Notes: a model not told the origin generated them from the sequence alone. 64,000 nt of DNA from Alteromonas sp. IB21 (GCF_016405965.1 NZ_JAEFCD010000003.1:124001-188000), one strand, 5' to 3'. Shown: positions 15,607 to 25,211, numbered from the stretch's first letter. A program made the numbers and translations.

Positions 15607-16602
15607 ATGTTTTCTGTACTCGTTTGTGACGACTCGTTGGTTGCGCGAAAGCAAGTGGCAAAATGCCTCCCTCAAGATTGGGATGTTGCCGTGCACTTTG
15701 CGAAGGATGGGGATGATGCCCTCAAGGCTCTTGCTGAAGGGAAGGGTGATCTTTTGTTGCTCGACCTTAATATGCCTGTTCTCGACGGGTACGGCACGCT
15801 CGAGGCAATACGAGAAAAAGGGTTAAAAACAAAAGTAATTGTGGTGTCTGGAGATATTCAACCAGAAGCCCATGAACGTGTGACATCCCTAGGTGCTTTG
15901 GACTTTATTAGAAAGCCTGTCGATCCTAAAACGTTAGCAGAAGTCTTAGATAAATATAACATTCTTCATAATGACGAAGAGTTGCAGTTAGAAGCATCTC
16001 CCCTCGACCCTGATATAAGAGATTGCTATCAAGAAATCACTAATATCGCGATGGGGCAGGCTGGCGACCATCTCGCCCGTACCATGAACGTGTTTGTGGA
16101 GCTCCCGATACCCAATGTAAACCTCATTGAAGTTTCTGAGCTTCATATGATGCTTTCGGATATCGAAAGTCACGAACAAGTTACCGCTGTATGCCAAGGC
16201 TTTTTAGGTCCTGGAGTCAGTGGTGAAGCCCTATGTATTCTGAGCGATTCGAGTTTTGATGATGTGGCAAAAATACTCAACGTCGAAGGAGAAGTTGACG
16301 ATCAGCTTCAGTTAGAGCTTTTAATGGATGCCGCGAGCATACTTATTGGTACGTGCTTAACAGGTTTGGCAAACCAAATGGACATTAATTTTAGTCAAGG
16401 CCACCCTATCGTTTTAGGGCAACACCGGGCTATTACTGAGATTATCGCCATGAACCAGATTAAATGGAAGCGTACGCTTGCCATAGAATTGAGTTACGGC
16501 TTGGAAGGATACAATGTGCAGTGTGATTTGATACTGCTATTTACCGAAGAATCGATGAAAATGATGAATTCTAAACTTGCCCACTTGTTGGAGGATTTTT
16601 GA
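15607..16602 (+). CDS. Response regulator with CheC-like phosphatase domain
   Basis: A 331-residue protein in two parts. Residues 1-118 are a receiver domain with acidic pair D8-D9, phospho-acceptor D53 in LLDLNMP, S81 and K103 in RKPV. Residues about 135-330 are CheC/CheX-like: the first active motif E143-x-x-N146 (QEITNIAMGQAGDHLA) is intact, while the repeat-equivalent site reads D241-AA-S244 instead of E..N. CheC proteins dephosphorylate CheY-P, so this fusion may control its own or a partner's phosphorylation. It overlaps the following PAS gene by one base, so the two form an operon. Confidence 0.85.
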   Translation: MFSVLVCDDSLVARKQVAKCLPQDWDVAVHFAKDGDDALKALAEGKGDLLLLDLNMPVLDGYGTLEAIREKGLKTKVIVVSGDIQPEAHERVTSLGALDFIRKPVDPKTLAEVLDKYNILHNDEELQLEASPLDPDIRDCYQEITNIAMGQAGDHLARTMNVFVELPIPNVNLIEVSELHMMLSDIESHEQVTAVCQGFLGPGVSGEALCILSDSSFDDVAKILNVEGEVDDQLQLELLMDAASILIGTCLTGLANQMDINFSQGHPIVLGQHRAITEIIAMNQIKWKRTLAIELSYGLEGYNVQCDLILLFTEESMKMMNSKLAHLLEDF

Positions 16603-17093
16603 TGAGCCAACATTTAGATGAGTTATTAGAGTTTCATTGGATGATGGACATGCTCCAGACCGTTGATGTAGGGATCGTTGTCTTAGACAGAAGCTTTACT
16701 GTTAAAGTCTGGAATGGCTTTATGGAGAGTCATAGCGGTCTTCTACCTAGCGAAGTAAGGGATAAATCTTTATTTTCGCTATTCCCCTCTATTAAGCAAG
16801 ATTGGTTTACTAAAAAAGCTAAGCCGGTCTTCGACTTAAAAACTCGCGCTTTCATGACATGGGAACAGCGCCCCTATTTATTCAAGTTTCCGAATTATCG
16901 GCCGATTACAGGAAGTGAATCGTTCATGTATCAGAACCTTACACTTTCTCCACTGACCTCGGCGACGGGCAAAGTGGATTATATCAGTATGATGATTTAT
17001 GACATGACTGACGTAGCGGTAGGTAAAAAGCAGCTTGAGGCACTCCAAGTCACCATGTCTGAAGCGCAAGAAGCAAAAAGACGCTTCTCATAA
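16602..17093 (+). CDS. PAS-domain protein paired with the receiver-CheC protein
   Basis: 163 residues from ATG 16602, with GGAGG seven bases upstream and overlapping the previous stop (TGATG). The first 125 residues form a PAS fold (MDMLQTVDVGIVVLDRSFTVKVWNGFMESHSGL, then SLFSLFP and a C-terminal strand ending YDMTDVA), followed by a short coiled coil (KKQLEALQVTMSEAQEAK). There is no kinase or output domain. It probably senses a ligand or acts as an adaptor with the receiver-CheC partner, perhaps for a separate histidine kinase. Confidence 0.85.
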   Translation: MSQHLDELLEFHWMMDMLQTVDVGIVVLDRSFTVKVWNGFMESHSGLLPSEVRDKSLFSLFPSIKQDWFTKKAKPVFDLKTRAFMTWEQRPYLFKFPNYRPITGSESFMYQNLTLSPLTSATGKVDYISMMIYDMTDVAVGKKQLEALQVTMSEAQEAKRRFS

Positions 17094-17204
17094 CCGCTGC
17101 ACACTTTGCGCGTTAGCGACAAACGGCTAATCAGCGACACAACCTACATCAAGTTTTTACCAGACACTGTGTTTAGCGTAGTGCACATTACGGTGGGAGT
17201 ATGT

Positions 17205-18953
17205 ATGCAATTAAACGTGTTTTCAGTTTCAGATAGGTTTTCTGGCGCTTTAGGCCGAAGTTTATTTTTTATCGCAGGCATAATTATTTTGACTGCTTGC
17301 GGCGGAGGCGGCGGTGATGGCGATAACGCTAATGGCGGCGCCGGAAACCTCGTTGTCAACGCTGGTCCAGACGCCACGGTAACCGAGGGTGTTACTTACG
17401 CATTGAGTGCGCAGGTCAGCGGAGGCGACGGAGCATACACCTACAATTGGAGTGCTTCCCCATCATTATCTATTGCTCACGACGACACCAGCGTTTCTAC
17501 CGCGAGCTTTGTTGCGCCACTGGTAAACAGTGCAACGCAGTACACAATCACGGTTTCGGTTAACGATCAAAGCGGTAATACAGCGAGCGACTTTACCGTA
17601 ATAACCATTGCCCCAGTCAATATCCCTCCGCAAGCGAGCATTACTGTTCCACAAAGAGATGACCTTCCTCAAAATACGTTTCCTAGTAATGTAGAAGTTA
17701 TCTTTGATGGCACCGCGAGTAGAGACCCAGACGCCACAGATGAAGCAGTGGCTGATTATACGTGGTCACAAACTGCCGGTATTAATGTGATTACAGGTGT
17801 TGAGACAAACCTGCCGACGCTGACCATTGTTACGCCAATAGCAAACGAAGAGCAGTCACTGTCTTTCGAGTTAGCGGTCACAGACAGTGAAGGGGCGTCC
17901 GATACTCAAACGGTTACCATTGTTGTGCAGTCAGAAACGGATACGCTACCAACGGTAAGTGCGGGTGTTTCTCAAGGTGTGTTTAGCGGTGAGATAGTAA
18001 TACTTGAAGGAGAAGCGAGCACCAGCGTGCCTAATGCTATGCCTCTCACCTATAGATGGGAAAGAAGTAACAACGTTCCAGCGGGCTCAACAGTAGGCCG
18101 TCCTGTCGACGACAGCGACTCACGTTCAACCTTTGCTATCGCGCCTGCGGTTTCAACTTCTACAGTGGTTGCCTATACGCTGACAGTAACTGACGCTAAT
18201 GGCAACAGTGTTGAAGATACGATAAACGTTCAAGTTCGCCCGATGCCTACGCCGCTTATCAACGATACTGGTTTTTTACAGCAAGCGACGGATAATGCGT
18301 TAACACAAGCGCAGCAAAATGAATTCCCAGGTCAGGACGGACAAAGAGGGGCGGATGTTGTAGAGCAAAATGGATTGATTGAAAAAGCCGGTCGCGGAAA
18401 AGCAGGCTTTGATTTCACCCGCTTAAACGCAAATGGTGATGAGCAGGATGCCGACGCTGATACCTGGTCTTGTGTACGCGACAACGTCACCGGATTAGTA
18501 TGGGAAGTAAAAACCGACGACGGTACATTTCAAGATAAAGACTTCACTTACTCGTGGTTTAGCAATGAGGTAAACGGCGGCTTTGAAGGTGACGAAACGG
18601 GCGCTAATGGCACGTGCTTATTGACTAATTGCAATACTTCAGCCTATGTTCAAGCCGTAAATGCGCAAGGTTTATGCGGTTTTTACGATTGGCGCTTGCC
18701 TACTCACCATGAACTTTTCTCACTGATGCACCTAGGCATTGCTGCTGGTGTTGCTATTGATGAAGATTATTTCCCTAACACCGGTGAGATTTCCTCAGTG
18801 CCTTTGTGGTATTGGACATCAGTGCCAAGTGCAGATGGCGTAAACAGTGACGATGCTCAAAATGCGTGGGCATTAGACTTCGATTCTGGGGTTGATAACT
18901 TTCTTAATAAATCAACAGCTGGCCGAGTGCGTCTTGTACGAGCAGGGAGATAG
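17205..18953 (+). CDS. Surface lipoprotein with PKD-like domains and C-terminal Lcl (DUF1566) domain
   Basis: About 582 residues. ATG 17205 is preferred: GGGAG lies just upstream and a lipobox (ILTAC) sits 32 residues in; a frame from 17106 has no signal at its start. After the lipid cysteine comes a Gly-rich run. Two or three Ig/PKD-like repeats follow (NAGPDATVTEGVTYALSAQV; VIFDGTASRDPDATDEAVADYTWSQ; EASTSVPNAMPLTYRWE). The last 150 residues form an Lcl domain (WSCVRDNVTGLVWEVKTDDG, FYDWRLPTHHELFSLMH, YWTSVPS, RVRLVR). Such proteins are usually cell-surface binding proteins. It is followed by a second Lcl-type gene in the same operon. Confidence 0.85.
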   Translation: MQLNVFSVSDRFSGALGRSLFFIAGIIILTACGGGGGDGDNANGGAGNLVVNAGPDATVTEGVTYALSAQVSGGDGAYTYNWSASPSLSIAHDDTSVSTASFVAPLVNSATQYTITVSVNDQSGNTASDFTVITIAPVNIPPQASITVPQRDDLPQNTFPSNVEVIFDGTASRDPDATDEAVADYTWSQTAGINVITGVETNLPTLTIVTPIANEEQSLSFELAVTDSEGASDTQTVTIVVQSETDTLPTVSAGVSQGVFSGEIVILEGEASTSVPNAMPLTYRWERSNNVPAGSTVGRPVDDSDSRSTFAIAPAVSTSTVVAYTLTVTDANGNSVEDTINVQVRPMPTPLINDTGFLQQATDNALTQAQQNEFPGQDGQRGADVVEQNGLIEKAGRGKAGFDFTRLNANGDEQDADADTWSCVRDNVTGLVWEVKTDDGTFQDKDFTYSWFSNEVNGGFEGDETGANGTCLLTNCNTSAYVQAVNAQGLCGFYDWRLPTHHELFSLMHLGIAAGVAIDEDYFPNTGEISSVPLWYWTSVPSADGVNSDDAQNAWALDFDSGVDNFLNKSTAGRVRLVRAGR

Positions 18954-18955
18954 TG

Positions 18956-19519
18956 ATGAATAACCTAATGAAAGAAACGGCACTTACAAGCAAAGTACTG
19001 TCGTCAATTAAAACCCTATTGATTTCGACGCTTTTTACTTGTGTATCGATATCAACGTTTGCTCAGGAGTGTTTGTCGGACGGTTTAGAAACCACCCCCA
19101 ATGATAACTTTGAGGCAGTGACAACGAGTACTTTGCTAGACACTACTACTGACCTAGTATGGAGGCGTTGTGCTGAAGGGCAAACTTGGAACGGCTCGAC
19201 GTGCAGTGGCGAAGCGGTGAAGTATACTTGGCAGCAAGCGTTGAAATTGGCGCACGAAGCCAGCAATGAGGACTTGCTGGGGTGGCGGTTACCCAACGTC
19301 AAAGAATTAGCAACAATTACAGAGCGAGATTGTGTTCGCCCTGCAATAAATAGCTCTCTTTTCCCCGCCACGCCGCCAGATGATTTTTGGACATCAACGC
19401 CATCGGCGGATGATCCTGACCGCGCGTGGGTTGTCGCATTTTTTAACGCGAGTCATTCTATAAAAGAAAAAGACCGCTTTATTTACGTGCGTCTAGTTCG
19501 AACCTTCACTAACGAGTAA
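18956..19519 (+). CDS. Exported Lcl (DUF1566) domain protein
   Basis: 187 residues from ATG 18956 (GGGAG upstream); a GTG at 18953 overlaps the previous stop. A signal peptide (LLISTLFTCVSISTFAQE) is followed by one Lcl domain: TTTDLVWRRCAEGQTW, YTWQQALKLA, GWRLPNVKELATI, FWTSTPSADDPDRAWVVAF and YVRLVR. It is the stand-alone counterpart of the domain at the end of the preceding lipoprotein and is cotranscribed with it; the two may work together at the envelope. Four cysteines are likely disulfide-bonded. Confidence 0.85.
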   Translation: MNNLMKETALTSKVLSSIKTLLISTLFTCVSISTFAQECLSDGLETTPNDNFEAVTTSTLLDTTTDLVWRRCAEGQTWNGSTCSGEAVKYTWQQALKLAHEASNEDLLGWRLPNVKELATITERDCVRPAINSSLFPATPPDDFWTSTPSADDPDRAWVVAFFNASHSIKEKDRFIYVRLVRTFTNE

Positions 19520-19591
19520 AGGTAGAAAACATGCGAGATAATTAGGCTTTAGCCTTTCGTTTACTATCTTGCGCTAAGACTTTTTATCACT

Positions 19592-19624
19592 AAAGCACGC
19601 TTTATAATGCGTGCTTTCTTTTTT
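19592..19624 (+). terminator. Rho-independent terminator
   Basis: AAAGCACGC/GCGTGCTTT stem (19592-19600, 19609-19617) and a T-rich tail. It ends the Lcl operon. Confidence 0.9.
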
Positions 19625-19781
19625 CAGGTTAGCCCGCAAGGTGTCTCACGAAAATGTTTTGTCACTCTCGCGCTTGTTATGATACTCGCGGGTAGATGTT
19701 CTCGACATGTTCAACCTGATTTTTAGCACGTTAGACTCATGATGGCTTTTTATTTCGCAGTAAGCTAGCCACAATGACAGT

Positions 19782-20582
19782 ATGAAAATGATATCGCGCC
19801 CAAAGGCAGGCTTTCTCACAATTTGTCTACTCGCTGGACTTAGCACGTCAGCGCAGGCTGAATATACCTGCAATATAGATTTTGCCTATGGTATTGCGGT
19901 TAACGACCAGCAGCTTCGTGTCATGGATAAAACCCGAACTGTGGTTCAGATTAACGGTCAAGACCAATTGTTCATTGGCGGCCGCTGGCAGACACTGAAC
20001 GAACAAGAGCGGCAATGGCTACAAGAATATGCATCAGGGTTGCATTATGTAGTGCCGAAAATGATCATTTTGGCAACGGAAGGTGTCGACCTTGCTATTG
20101 ATACTATTGAACATGTTTATTTGGGCTTAGTTGGTAGCGACCACGATAGTTATGAGCGTTTAAATGCCGCGATGAAGCGGGCTCAAAATCGCGTAAAAGA
20201 CAAATTTAGACACGCAAGTAATCATTACTTTATAGGCCCCGGATCCTTAGAAAGCGTTGATGAGTTTGTGGATAGTGAAATTGAAGCTCAGCTTGAGGAA
20301 GCCATTTCCACTTCTGTTGGCGGTATACTTTCTGCCATCAGTGGTATTAATACCGGCAGTGGAGAAGTAAACCAGGAAAAGGTGGCTGAAATTACACGGC
20401 AACTCAACAATGTAGGGGAGCAGCTCGACGTTGGCGATAAGGCAACAACCCTGCGCAAAAAAGCAGAGTGGTTTTGCGAGAAGTTGAAAAGGCTTGATGT
20501 GGCTGAAGAAAACCTTCGAGCAAACGTACCGGCCTTCAAGCAATACAATATTATTACGCTGCATGAAAGCGAGACGAATTAA
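19782..20582 (+). CDS. YggN-family (DUF2884) periplasmic protein
   Basis: A 266-residue exported protein: signal peptide cut near STSAQAEY (residue about 27). The start of the mature part (CNIDFAYGIAVNDQQLRVMD), the central QINGQDQLFIGGRWQTLNEQERQWLQEYASGL and the C-terminal helices match DUF2884/YggN. Function is unknown; it is a conserved gammaproteobacterial periplasmic protein. It is a single gene, convergent with hemW, with a long shared hairpin terminator between them. Confidence 0.8.
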   Translation: MKMISRPKAGFLTICLLAGLSTSAQAEYTCNIDFAYGIAVNDQQLRVMDKTRTVVQINGQDQLFIGGRWQTLNEQERQWLQEYASGLHYVVPKMIILATEGVDLAIDTIEHVYLGLVGSDHDSYERLNAAMKRAQNRVKDKFRHASNHYFIGPGSLESVDEFVDSEIEAQLEEAISTSVGGILSAISGINTGSGEVNQEKVAEITRQLNNVGEQLDVGDKATTLRKKAEWFCEKLKRLDVAEENLRANVPAFKQYNIITLHESETN

Positions 20583-20626
20583 ACCTAAGCCAAACTCGTT
20601 TTTCGCCAGCCAATATTTATCGTTCA

Positions 20627-20665
20627 GATAATACAAAGCCTGCATATCGCAGGCTTTGTATTATC
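20627..20665. terminator. Bidirectional terminator, 17-base perfect stem
   Basis: GATAATACAAAGCCTGC and its exact complement around a five-base loop, between convergent yggN-like and hemW genes. Confidence 0.9.
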
Positions 20666-20687
20666 ATGCTGACGTGCCTAATAGACA

Positions 20688-21827
20688 TTATACAAAGCAC
20701 GAGAGTAGTGAGTTTAAATACCTGCGGCCCTTTGCGGTAACCTGCCAGTGGCTGTCCGAAATAGAAAGCAGTCCTTGCTGATGAGCGTCAGACAACGCAT
20801 GCTCTACATCATCGCTTATTCCGATACCCGTAAAGTCGCTGAAGTCACGTATTGGACAAGGCTCCACCAAACGAAACCTGTTCATAAAGAACTCAAAGGG
20901 CAGATCTTCAGCACAAACTTGCGTCTGCGTATCTAAATACGGGCGGCTGATTTCCATGTAGCCCCTGGGGTGTTTTACCTTCACTGTACGATGGATTGTA
21001 CCGTTTGTAGCGTCGGTAATTTTACCATGAGCACCACAGCCAATGCCTAAGTAGTCGCCAAAGCGCCAGTAATTGAGGTTATGACGACACTGATGCCCTG
21101 CTTTGGCATAACCTGAAATCTCATACTGATGATAGCCTGCACGCTCTAGAAGGCTGTGGCCTTTCTCTTGTATTTCCCAAAGGATATCGTCATCCGGTAG
21201 CTCAGGAGGCTTTGAATAGAAAGGCGTATTTGGCTCGATAGTAAGCTGATACCATGATAAGTGATACGGGTCTAATTCGATGCCCTGCTTCAGGTCTGCC
21301 ATGGCATTCTCTACGCTTTGTTCGGGTAGACCATGCATAAGATCTAAATTAAATGTGGGTAGTCCCGCACTGTGTGCTTGTTTTGCCGCATTTTCAGCCT
21401 GGTTTTCATTATGAATTCGACCGAGTACTTTTAAATGCTTAGGCTGAAAACTTTGAATGCCCACCGATATTCGGTTTACACCTGCCTGATAAAAGCCTGC
21501 AAACTTACCGGCTTCAACCGTACCTGGATTGGCTTCCATGGTTATTTCAGCAGTGTCGCTTAAGTTAACTCGCTGCTTAACGCCGTTCAATATGTCGGCC
21601 ATGGCCTCGCTTGAAAACAAACTGGGCGTGCCACCCCCAATAAAGATTGTCTCAACAGGGCGGTCGCCAATACGTTTGGCATCAATGGCTAAATCGTCCA
21701 ACAAGTGCGCCACGTATTCTTTCTCGGGCAAATCAGACTTCAGTCCGTGAGAGTTGAAGTCGCAGTACGGACACTTTTGAACACACCAAGGAATATGGAT
21801 GTACAGGCTTAGTGGAGGATTACGCAA
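20688..21827 (-). CDS. hemW: HemW radical SAM heme chaperone
   Basis: A 379-residue cytosolic radical SAM protein. The cluster motif C-VQK-C-PY-C lies at about residues 15-22, followed by GGGTPSLF and the HemN-like elements ([21 protein letters not shown]). Unlike coproporphyrinogen dehydrogenase it starts directly with the SAM domain and is shorter, fitting HemW, which binds and transfers heme. The start is TTG at 21827, overlapping the rdgB end by eight bases; a stop 12 bases upstream rules out a longer form. The rdgB-hemW pairing is standard in gammaproteobacteria. Confidence 0.95.
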   Translation of the reverse strand: MRNPPLSLYIHIPWCVQKCPYCDFNSHGLKSDLPEKEYVAHLLDDLAIDAKRIGDRPVETIFIGGGTPSLFSSEAMADILNGVKQRVNLSDTAEITMEANPGTVEAGKFAGFYQAGVNRISVGIQSFQPKHLKVLGRIHNENQAENAAKQAHSAGLPTFNLDLMHGLPEQSVENAMADLKQGIELDPYHLSWYQLTIEPNTPFYSKPPELPDDDILWEIQEKGHSLLERAGYHQYEISGYAKAGHQCRHNLNYWRFGDYLGIGCGAHGKITDATNGTIHRTVKVKHPRGYMEISRPYLDTQTQVCAEDLPFEFFMNRFRLVEPCPIRDFSDFTGIGISDDVEHALSDAHQQGLLSISDSHWQVTAKGRRYLNSLLSCFV

Positions 21828-22422
21828 ACGTCGCTCTCATATTCTCAAGCAAAATCGCAAGGGCGTTGCCGCGATGGCTAATACGGTTCTTTTCGGCTTT
21901 CTCCAGTTCTGCCGCTGTACAGCCGTGAGTTGGCACGTGAAATACTGGGTCGTAACCAAAACCGTCGTTACCAGAGCGAGCCGTTAAAATTTCTCCTTGC
22001 CACTTACCTTGGCTTACTAATGGTACTGGGTCGTCGGCATGGCGCATAAATACCAATGTACAGAAAAAGTGAGCTTTACGCTGGGTCTCGCCATTAAGGG
22101 CGGCTAATAGCTTATCGATGTTGGTATCGTCCGTAGCATCCGCGCCAGCATAGCGGGCTGAATAAATACCGGGTGCACCGCCAAGGGCATCAACCACTAA
22201 GCCTGAGTCGTCAGCAATAGCGGGGAGGCCTGTTACTTGTGCCGCATTACGCGCTTTAATAATGGCATTTTCAACGAATGTTGTACCCGTTTCTGGTACA
22301 TCAGATACACCTAATTCTTTTTGCGCCACAACGTCTACACCGTAATCTGCAAATAAGGATGCAAACTCACGCACCTTGCCTTGATTACCCGTGGCTAGAA
22401 CAATTTTTTCTGGGAATTTCAT
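21820..22422 (-). CDS. rdgB: RdgB: XTP/dITP diphosphatase
   Basis: Removes non-canonical purine nucleotides (XTP, dITP, ITP) from the pool by hydrolysis to the monophosphate. 200 residues from ATG 22422, with GAGGAG about nine bases upstream; a longer frame to 22473 is not needed. Family motifs: [11 protein letters not shown] at the N-terminus, [24 protein letters not shown] in the middle, FGYDPVF and ISHRGNAL near the end. Normal length. It is followed by hemW with overlap. A nested palindromic element lies 80 bases upstream, toward srmB. Confidence 0.95.
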   Translation of the reverse strand: MKFPEKIVLATGNQGKVREFASLFADYGVDVVAQKELGVSDVPETGTTFVENAIIKARNAAQVTGLPAIADDSGLVVDALGGAPGIYSARYAGADATDDTNIDKLLAALNGETQRKAHFFCTLVFMRHADDPVPLVSQGKWQGEILTARSGNDGFGYDPVFHVPTHGCTAAELEKAEKNRISHRGNALAILLENMRATFA

Positions 22423-22500
22423 TGTGCCAGACTCCTCATTTTTTCTCTGCTCCTGAAACAAGCTCGAATACATTAATCGAGTATTTGAGGCTATTCAGGA

Positions 22501-22606
22501 CGAAGGTTGGGAGTGGTTTGAGCATACCCTCTGCCGCAGGGATGCGGCAGCGGAACGCACATGGATATGTTTACCGCGTGTTTGCGAAAGCCACTCCCAA
22601 CCTTCG
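22501..22606. repeat. Nested palindromic intergenic element
   Basis: Outer arms CGAAGGTTGGGAGTGG (22501-22516) and its exact complement (22591-22606) enclose an inner hairpin CTGCCGCA-GGGA-TGCGGCAG (22531-22550) and ACAT-GGAT-ATGT (22560-22571). It has the look of a dispersed structured repeat rather than a simple terminator. It lies between srmB and rdgB. Confidence 0.75.
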
Positions 22607-22641
22607 GCCATCGCACCACTCACCCTCAACGTGCTCGAGTT

Positions 22642-23874
22642 TTACTTTTTCTTCTTAGGCTTAGCTTTTGCCTTGGCTTTAGCTTTGTCTTTAGCCTTCA
22701 CTTTTTTCTTTTTCGGGCCAATTTTAGGCGTTTTGTTTTTAGGGCGTAGCTCGTCAATGACGCGAGCCTTAAGCGGTTCGCCCATATAACGAGCAACTTT
22801 GGCCACCATGTCAAAGTCGTGGGCTTCAACCAAGGATATTGCGGTACCTTTGGCGCCAGCGCGGCCAGTTCTGCCAATGCGGTGCACGTAAACGTCGGCT
22901 TTGCGCGGCATGTCAAAGTTAATAACATGGCTTACGTTAGGTACATCGATACCACGGGCAGCCACATCCGTTGCCAACAAGATAGGTACTTCACCACTTT
23001 TGAAACGGGCTAGCGCCGCAATACGTTTGTCTTGTGGCATTTCGCCCTGTAGCCAGCATACCGGGATGTCTTTTGAGGCTAATAAGTCTTTTAGCATTTG
23101 AAGACGATCGCGGGTTTTTACAAACACAACTGCTGACGTCGTCGCTTCCTGCTTTAAAATATTCACTAGCAAGGCTAGCTTGTGGTTCATGTCATCAGCA
23201 AGGTGGTACCACTGATGAATTTTGTTCTTTTCTTTGCGTGACGGGTTCGCTTCAATCACTTCTGGGTTGTTGAGAATGTCATGCGCGAATGTCTTAACGC
23301 CTTTGCCTTCAAGCGTGGCTGAGAACAGAAGGTTCTGCTTGCGCCAGCGCGCCTCAGCGGCAATCTGGTTAACCACAGTCGAGAAACCCATATCCAACAT
23401 GCGGTCAGCTTCATCAAGAATTAAACACTCAATGTCACGGCAATCCGCGGCTTCTTTCTCGATATGCTCAAGCAAACGCCCAGGCGTGGCTACAAGGATA
23501 TCAAGGTTTTTGCTTAAGGTTTCTTTATCGGTGCCATAGTTAATACCACCAGTGATTACGCCGCACACAATTTGCGTGTGCTTGGTAATGGCAACGGCTT
23601 GTTCGTGAACCTGTAGTGCAAGTTCACGGGTGGGCGTTAAAATTAGAATACGCGTGGCGCCAGGCTGTTTACGCGGATAGTCGAGTAAAAACTGGCACGC
23701 AGACAATAAGAATGCTGCGGTTTTTCCCGTTCCCGTTGGTGCAGAGGCCAGAATATCTCGCCCGTCTAACGCATGAGGGATCACGAGTTCTTGAATGCTA
23801 GTTGGAGTTTCAAACCCCATATCGGCAACTGCGTGACACAGTGCTTCGTCTAATTCGAGTTCTTCGAAAGTCAT
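22642..23874 (-). CDS. srmB: SrmB-like DEAD-box RNA helicase
   Basis: A 410-residue ATP-dependent RNA helicase, likely acting in 50S ribosome assembly. Motifs in order: Q motif (GFETPTSIQ), Walker A APTGTGKT (residues 45-52), PTRELALQ, TGGINYG, TPGRLL, DEAD (LDEADRMLDMGF), SAT, then the second domain with ATDVAARGIDVP and HRIGRTGRAG. RWRKQNLLFSATLEG and the segment GTAISLVEAHDFDMVAKVARYMGEPLKARVIDELRPK agree closely with SrmB. The last 40 residues are a Lys/Ala-rich basic tail, probably for RNA binding. Confidence 0.9.
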   Translation of the reverse strand: MTFEELELDEALCHAVADMGFETPTSIQELVIPHALDGRDILASAPTGTGKTAAFLLSACQFLLDYPRKQPGATRILILTPTRELALQVHEQAVAITKHTQIVCGVITGGINYGTDKETLSKNLDILVATPGRLLEHIEKEAADCRDIECLILDEADRMLDMGFSTVVNQIAAEARWRKQNLLFSATLEGKGVKTFAHDILNNPEVIEANPSRKEKNKIHQWYHLADDMNHKLALLVNILKQEATTSAVVFVKTRDRLQMLKDLLASKDIPVCWLQGEMPQDKRIAALARFKSGEVPILLATDVAARGIDVPNVSHVINFDMPRKADVYVHRIGRTGRAGAKGTAISLVEAHDFDMVAKVARYMGEPLKARVIDELRPKNKTPKIGPKKKKVKAKDKAKAKAKAKPKKKK

Positions 23875-24062
23875 AGTATAAAAAACGCTCTAAATGAATG
23901 GGGTGTATTGTAGCATTGCTACATCAAAACATAGAGAAAAAGTGGCGTTAAATTCGCAAACACTGCGCAAAGACAGTGGGCAGAGTCGCTAAGCAAAAAC
24001 GCATTGTAAAAATATATTCTGACTCTTACTGGCTTGCTTTATTAACGAACAGGCGAGTTTAT

Positions 24063-25211
24063 TTACTCACTAAGCGAAGCAATAGCAGCAAGCTTTGTTT
24101 GATTTAGCGCGTCTTTTATTTCGGGGCCTTTTACGCCCGTGGCAATGATGTCTTGCACATTCACTTGTTTGGCGGCTGCCAACGCATCTTCGATGCGCTT
24201 CTGTTGGTGTTGCCAATCAACGCCCTTGTTACGAGCATGAGGCGCGAAAGCGCTGAGTAATAAAGTAAAACGTTCCTCTCTTCGCCATGCATCACAGCCA
24301 TTGAATAAGGTAAGTAAATCTGCGGGCGAGTTCTGTGTGTCTAGAAGAAAGTTTTTAAATTTGCAGGTAAGGATAACGATTTCACTGACTTGGTTCTGCA
24401 CTTTTAGTCGGCTGCAAAGACGCTTTGCGTCCTCTTCATTAAGGTGAGAAAGCAGGGCTGTGAATCTTGTTATCAGCCTAGCGGTTTCTGAATCAGTATT
24501 TTTAACGAGGTTTTTACTTGCAGCCTTTTCTAGCTCCACCGCCGTTTTTAACGTTGCCAAAGCAGTATCTAAGTTACTTTTAAGTTCAGTAAACCAGTCA
24601 TTAAGGCCGTGAGCCTCGTCTAACACGCTGAAAAAAACGTGCGGGGTTTTCTCTAGAAGGCTACGTTTTGTTTCTTGCCATACACGCTCTGCGCTTAGCG
24701 TACTTAACTCGCCGCTATCTGCCATTGATTGCATAAGTGCCATGGTTTCACTGGCGATAGTAAAGCCTAAATAGGCATAACGGGTGGCAAATCGAGCAAC
24801 GCGAAATACGCGTAAAGGGTCTTCGCTGAAAGCTTCAGAAACGTGGCGAAGTAGGCGGTTCTCTAAATCTTTTTGGCCGCCGTAAGGGTCGATGAGTTTT
24901 CCTAGGTTGTCTTGCGCTATGGCGTTAACGGTAAGGTCTCGGCGCAGCAGGTCTTCCTCTAACGTTACAGTATTTGACGCATCGCACACAAATCCGGTGT
25001 AACCTTTTCCTGACTTACGTTCTGTGCGAGCAAGGGCATATTCTTCCTGTGTTTTGGGGTGTAAAAACACAGGGAAGTCTTTGCCCACTTGGGTAAAACC
25101 TTGGCTAATCATTTCTTCTGGTGTGGCGCCCACCACGACATAGTCGCGTTCTACAACTTTTCTGTTTAATAGTGCGTCACGCACTGCGCCACCAACGAGA
25201 TATAACTGCAT
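24063..25211 (-). CDS. cca: CCA tRNA nucleotidyltransferase
   Basis: Adds or repairs the CCA end of tRNAs. 382 residues. The N-terminal nucleotidyltransferase domain is well kept: LVGGAVRDALL (residues 5-15), VGKDFPVFLHPKTQEEYALARTERKSGKGYTGF, LEEDLLRRDLTVNAIA and DPLRVFRVARFATRYA. Two oddities: the metal motif usually written DxD (positions 21 and 23) reads E-R-D, and the HD phosphohydrolase domain of E. coli Cca, with its HD motif, is not present in the C-terminal half, which is divergent and shorter. The enzyme should still add CCA, probably without 2',3'-phosphodiesterase activity. Confidence 0.9.
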   Translation of the reverse strand: MQLYLVGGAVRDALLNRKVVERDYVVVGATPEEMISQGFTQVGKDFPVFLHPKTQEEYALARTERKSGKGYTGFVCDASNTVTLEEDLLRRDLTVNAIAQDNLGKLIDPYGGQKDLENRLLRHVSEAFSEDPLRVFRVARFATRYAYLGFTIASETMALMQSMADSGELSTLSAERVWQETKRSLLEKTPHVFFSVLDEAHGLNDWFTELKSNLDTALATLKTAVELEKAASKNLVKNTDSETARLITRFTALLSHLNEEDAKRLCSRLKVQNQVSEIVILTCKFKNFLLDTQNSPADLLTLFNGCDAWRREERFTLLLSAFAPHARNKGVDWQHQQKRIEDALAAAKQVNVQDIIATGVKGPEIKDALNQTKLAAIASLSE

